From an uncultured Bacilli bacterium (GTDB lineage Bacteria > Bacillota_I > Bacilli_A > RF39 > UBA660), in assembly GCA_910578855.1 (NCBI GenBank), contig CAJTRV010000004.1, positions 12,498 to 76,497 of the forward strand: a stretch of DNA of 64,000 bases, given 5' to 3'. The position numbers and the translations under genes were made by a program. The notes under the pieces are model-generated. The model was not told where the DNA came from. It was given only the letters and a program-made list of their open reading frames with translations, and made no database searches. The first letter of the stretch is position 1. Each line of letters opens with the position of its first letter. Positions 60,781 to 64,000 of the stretch are shown one piece after another.

Positions 60781-61449
60781 TCATCTCTTTTCTAATAAAT
60801 CAGGTCGTCGTTCTTTGGTTCGTTTTAATTGTTGCTGATAACGCCAAGCACGGATTTTTTCATGATGCCCCGATAACAAAACTTCTGGAACTTTCATTCC
60901 TCTAAAATCCTGTGGTTTTGTATAAACGGGATAATCAAGTAATTGATTTTGAAACGAATCATTGATATGGGAATCTTTGGTAATAACCCCATCAAGAAGA
61001 CGAATTATACTATCAGAAACCACCATACTAGCAAGTTCGCCCCCCGTTAATACATAATCGCCAATACTTAGTTCTAAATCAACCAGTGAGCGAATTCGCT
61101 CATCAAACCCTTCATAGTGTCCACAGATAAATATCAAGTGTTTCTCCTTGCTCAAATCTTGTGCCAAAGACTGCTGGTAAGGAACTCCCTGGGGAGTTAA
61201 TAAAATCACCAAGGAATCGGTTGTTCGGATCTGTTCCACACAAGCAAAAATTGGTTCAGGACGCAGAATCATCCCAGCTCCCCCACCAAAACTATAGTCA
61301 TCCACGCGTTTATGAGGATCAGTAGAATAATCACGGAAATTAATCACATTGATAACAACTTGGCCTTTTTCAATGGCCCGTTTAACAATCGATTCCGACA
61401 AAAAGCCATCAAACATATGTGGAAATAATGTTAAAATATCAATTCTCAT
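60781..61449 (-). CDS. trmD: tRNA (guanosine(37)-N(1))-methyltransferase
   Basis: SPOUT enzyme forming m1G37. 222 residues: IDILTLFPHMFDGFLSES, DDYSFGGGAGMILRPEP, HYEGFDERI and SIGDYVLTGGELA, all TrmD signatures; C-terminal helix with LLSGHHEKI. Overlaps rimM by 11 nt. Confidence 0.97.
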   Translation of the reverse strand: MRIDILTLFPHMFDGFLSESIVKRAIEKGQVVINVINFRDYSTDPHKRVDDYSFGGGAGMILRPEPIFACVEQIRTTDSLVILLTPQGVPYQQSLAQDLSKEKHLIFICGHYEGFDERIRSLVDLELSIGDYVLTGGELASMVVSDSIIRLLDGVITKDSHINDSFQNQLLDYPVYTKPQDFRGMKVPEVLLSGHHEKIRAWRYQQQLKRTKERRPDLLEKR

Positions 61450-61930
61450 TAATTAGGCCCTCAACCTGTTCTACTTCGATCCGGTGATTGAAAAGATCAA
61501 TCGTTTTTACAAAGACATCAACATAAGGAATCAAACAAGAATATTCCCCAGTAACACGAAAAATATCATGTGCCTTACTTGTTAAAATTCCTTCAACCGT
61601 CCCTAAACATTGGTCATGATGATATACCTCTAATCCAATTAAATCTTCTGGAAAATAACCATCGATTACAACATCCGCTTTATTAATATAAACACGATCC
61701 CCTTTATAAGCAATCACATCATTGATATCATGAATTCCTTTAAAAGTTACCATGTCATATATCTTATGAGGTCGATATCGTTCAATCTCCAACGGCTCTT
61801 TTTCTGATCCTAGATACAAGATCCGTCCAACTTGAAAAATCGATTCTTTAAACTTAGAATCAGAGATAATTCTTACTTCACCTTTAATTCCATGTGTATT
61901 AACCAAATCACCGACATATCTATACTCCAT
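61439..61930 (-). CDS. rimM: Ribosome maturation factor RimM
   Basis: Assists assembly of the 30S head around S19. 163 residues: N-terminal beta barrel (YVGDLVNTHGIKGEVRI), middle KGIHDINDVIAYKG and C-terminal PRC-barrel (DLIGLEVYHHDQ; IPYVDVFVKTIDL). Precedes and overlaps trmD, the usual order. Confidence 0.95.
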   Translation of the reverse strand: MEYRYVGDLVNTHGIKGEVRIISDSKFKESIFQVGRILYLGSEKEPLEIERYRPHKIYDMVTFKGIHDINDVIAYKGDRVYINKADVVIDGYFPEDLIGLEVYHHDQCLGTVEGILTSKAHDIFRVTGEYSCLIPYVDVFVKTIDLFNHRIEVEQVEGLINEN

Positions 61931-61937
61931 ATTCCAC

Positions 61938-62666
61938 CTACTTATCTAACTCATATAAAATAATACTAGTTGCGACTCCAACATTCAACGATTCACATTG
62001 ATCACTCATATCAATATAGAGAAATGTATCACAACAATCGGCAACTTCTGGTGATAAACCATTTCCCTCATTTCCCATTATTATAACAGACTTTGGTTTT
62101 TTTTCAAGTGCTTTTAGACTTTTTCCATGGGTAACTCTTGTTCCCATAATTTGATATCCTTGGTCCCTTAAATATGGTAATAACGTTAATAAATCGGCCT
62201 CAATAATCGGAATATGAAATAACATTCCTTGACTCGCTCGAACCACCTTAGAATTATATAAGTCAACAGTTCCTTTCCCAAGAACAATCATATCGACATG
62301 AAAGGCAACAGCACTTCGAATAATCGTTCCTAAATTACCTGGATCCTGAATCGCATCTAACACGAGAATTCGATTCCCTGTAACTGAAAGTTGCTCCTGT
62401 TTTTGACAAACCCCCATCACATCTTGCGGACTCTCGACATTACTTATATAGTAAAGCAAATCCTGTGTCACATAACTAGTCGCAACATCCAAAGGAAACA
62501 AACGATCCTGCTCTAAAATTAACTCTTTTAAATACCCAGTCTTATACGCCTCTAAAACCAAATGCTCACCCTCAATTAAGAAAAGACCCGTTTTGTCACG
62601 ATATTTCTTCTGATTTAACTTCTTCCAGTCTTTTACTTTTTTATTTTCTGTCGATGTATAAAGCAT
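61938..62666 (-). CDS. TrmH/SpoU-family RNA 2'-O-methyltransferase
   Basis: 242 residues. N-terminal SpoU substrate-binding part (VKDWKKLNQKKYRDKTGLF then IEGEHLVLEA), knotted domain with DAIQDPGNLGTIIRSAVAF, IMGNEGNGLSPE and ESLNVGVATSIILYE. Closest in design to YsgA-type rRNA methyltransferases; target nucleotide unknown. Eight nt upstream of rimM, so part of that operon. Confidence 0.92.
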   Translation of the reverse strand: MLYTSTENKKVKDWKKLNQKKYRDKTGLFLIEGEHLVLEAYKTGYLKELILEQDRLFPLDVATSYVTQDLLYYISNVESPQDVMGVCQKQEQLSVTGNRILVLDAIQDPGNLGTIIRSAVAFHVDMIVLGKGTVDLYNSKVVRASQGMLFHIPIIEADLLTLLPYLRDQGYQIMGTRVTHGKSLKALEKKPKSVIIMGNEGNGLSPEVADCCDTFLYIDMSDQCESLNVGVATSIILYELDK

Positions 62667-62735
62667 AGTATCACCTACTCAACATTTTATCACAATTCCC
62701 CCAACTTTAAAAGAAGGTAATTGATTCCGTTATTA

Positions 62736-62785
62736 AAATAAAAAGCTGTATGATAAAGGTATTTTTAAAACGATATCATCAGCTT
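62736..62785 (-). terminator. Terminator after the leucine-rich-repeat surface protein gene
   Basis: AAGCTG(T)ATGATA pairs with TATCATCAGCTT across an 18-nt loop, followed by a T-rich run on the minus strand; the stem overlaps the stop codon. Confidence 0.65.
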
Positions 62786-64000
62786 ATTCATAAAAGGCAT
62801 CTAGTAAACTCTCATTATCACTGCCAAACCACGATTGACTTGAAACATTTTTATATTGCTCTAAGGTGCCGGCTGGTACTTTGATCGTATTCGCACCTTT
62901 ATAAACAAAAACAGCACCCCCAACTACAGGAACCTCCCCTTGAAACTCTATATGATTCAAAGGATTACTACCAAACGCATAGTTTGATAGGGATTTTAAT
63001 GAAGATGGAAATATAATCGAAGATAATAAATTTCCTGAAAAACCAAAACCTCCAACTTTTACTAATTGATCAGGTAATTCAACTTCTGTAATCCCACAAC
63101 CATAAAATGCACCATCTTTAATCTCTTTAATACTATCAGGGATAACAACCTTCGTTCTTTCACTTCCAGCATAACTATTTAAACTACTTTTATCTTCTGT
63201 TCCATCACTATTCCGGTTATAAATAAATGCTTGATCAATAGACATATTATTATTAGTAAAAGCACTATTCCCTAATTTTGTTACACTTAAAGGTATCTCA
63301 ATTTCTGATAATTGATTCCGAGCAAAAGCATCCCCTTCGATTGTTTTAATAGACGTTGGTAAATGCAGTTGTTTCAATAGATTTCCATAAAAAGCCTGTG
63401 ATTCAATCACTGTTACTGTATTAGAAATATTAACTGTCTTTAACCCCTTACTACTAAAAGATGCTCTACCAATTTTTGTAATGATATGTCCATTAATTTC
63501 TCTAGGAATATTGATATCTAAGATCTCACTATACCCATTGGTATTTCCTTTTCCACATAAATACCCAGTTATCGTATCTCCTATCTCATTCGTCTTGAAA
63601 CACTCACTTAAAGTTGTAACCAGTCCACTACTATCTACTTCCTTTTGTCGTACTTCTACTTTCAAATCCAATGTTTTTGATCCACTTGGTAATGTCACCT
63701 CACCGCCAGGGATCTCTGCTCTTACCACAAATGTTGTTTCACTACCAGCAAATAGGTCATCTCCAATTCGAATCCCACTTACTTTAAATTGAATTCCCGT
63801 TGGAGCTGCATTATTTGCTTCCACAATTCCAGTTACTTTAGCAATCACTGCATCGGTATTCCCATTATTTTTGAGTGTTACATTATACTCAATATAACTA
63901 CCAGGGGAATCTAAATCAACGTCAAAAGTAGCCGTTAGTTTATCCGTAATTCGACTATCGTTATTTACAGCTCTCTTACTACTCTTCTCTTCGATATTGG
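62784..64000 (-). CDS. BspA-type leucine-rich-repeat surface protein (5' end outside window)
   Basis: About 405 residues are visible and the frame is open at the window end; a GTG at 63848 lies inside the gene and is not the start. N-terminal DUF11-like/isopeptide-type beta domain (SYIEYNVTLKNNGNTDAVIA), then LRR_5 repeats from ~160 (GRASFSSKGLKTVNISN; SQAFYGNLLKQLHLP; AFARNQLSEIEIPLS; GAFYGCGITEVELP). C terminus has no sortase motif. BspA-like proteins are adhesins of host-associated bacteria. Anchoring must lie in the missing N-terminal part. Confidence 0.8.
   Translation of the reverse strand, partial: NIEEKSSKRAVNNDSRITDKLTATFDVDLDSPGSYIEYNVTLKNNGNTDAVIAKVTGIVEANNAAPTGIQFKVSGIRIGDDLFAGSETTFVVRAEIPGGEVTLPSGSKTLDLKVEVRQKEVDSSGLVTTLSECFKTNEIGDTITGYLCGKGNTNGYSEILDINIPREINGHIITKIGRASFSSKGLKTVNISNTVTVIESQAFYGNLLKQLHLPTSIKTIEGDAFARNQLSEIEIPLSVTKLGNSAFTNNNMSIDQAFIYNRNSDGTEDKSSLNSYAGSERTKVVIPDSIKEIKDGAFYGCGITEVELPDQLVKVGGFGFSGNLLSSIIFPSSLKSLSNYAFGSNPLNHIEFQGEVPVVGGAVFVYKGANTIKVPAGTLEQYKNVSSQSWFGSDNESLLDAFYE

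Overview
The window comes from a low-G+C, spore-forming member of the Bacillota, most likely class Bacilli in the broad sense (Erysipelotrichales/RF39/Turicibacter-like rather than Bacillus itself). Three things support this. The first is the core gene order: mraZ-rsmH-ftsL-pbp, rimM-trmD-rplS, and rbgA-mrnC-rlmB-sigH. The second is the sporulation genes: an SspI-type spore protein, a sigma-H-like factor, a YjcZ-like micro-protein, a SpoIID-domain protein and SpoVD-like PBPs. The third is anaerobic metabolism (pyruvate:ferredoxin oxidoreductase, pyruvate phosphate dikinase). TGA is used as a stop. Genus and species cannot be named from this sequence alone.

Layout. 1-9.2 kb: division/cell-wall cluster read on the minus strand (mraZ, rsmH, ftsL, a class B PBP with two PASTA-like repeats, a polysaccharide deacetylase, a second PASTA PBP, mraY, ftsW), headed by an exact 10-bp-phased MraZ-box array with the promoter inside it. 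9.4-17.4 kb: a small hypothetical protein, two tiny sporulation-type proteins, prsA, truB, a lipoprotein, a YugP-like metalloprotease, cysS, an unrecognised gene, a cysteine-synthase-family enzyme, and tRNA-Met plus tRNA-Leu. 17.4-21.6 kb: AT-rich accessory DNA (IS256-type transposase remnant, an unrecognised fragment, a geranylgeranyl-reductase-like flavoprotein, a WYL regulator with a SIS-like partner gene whose ribosome binding site is buried in a hairpin). 21.6-31 kb: FkbM methyltransferase, three peptidoglycan-binding or lytic proteins without signal peptides, membrane-anchored proteins of unknown function, Smr protein and PfkB kinase. 31-45.5 kb: ppdK, a Xer recombinase, YtxH/DUF948 operon, trmB, coat-like protein, LemA/DUF2207 pair, sspI and nifJ. 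45.5-48.2 kb: sigH, rlmB, mrnC, rbgA. 55-64 kb: membrane and coiled-coil proteins, a pilin-like glycine-rich protein, lepB, rplS, trmD, rimM, an rRNA/tRNA 2'-O-methyltransferase and a partial BspA-type leucine-rich-repeat surface protein.

The most unusual region is 48.1-54.5 kb. Three tandem ~2-kb modules sit in the very 5' end of rbgA. Each module has the same order on the minus strand: a leader flanked by direct TCGTAATCA repeats, a phage-antirepressor-type DNA-binding protein (RhuM, KilA-N or Bro-N/RhuM), in two of the three a small conserved protein, a different cargo gene (unknown protein, P-loop NTPase, histidine phosphatase plus a NUDIX fragment), and then a fresh copy of the rbgA ribosome binding site, start codon and first codons up to Ile-Asn-Trp. 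Only the last copy runs into the rest of rbgA; the others are orphaned relics. The simplest reading is serial insertion after the Asn-Trp codons of rbgA, each insertion bringing a replacement rbgA 5' end. Each of the four DNA-binding-protein coding regions also carries one perfect inverted repeat, different in sequence in each case, at a similar variable-loop position. No recombinase is visible, so how the modules move is open.

All functional calls are from reading sequence and remembered family features. No searches were run.
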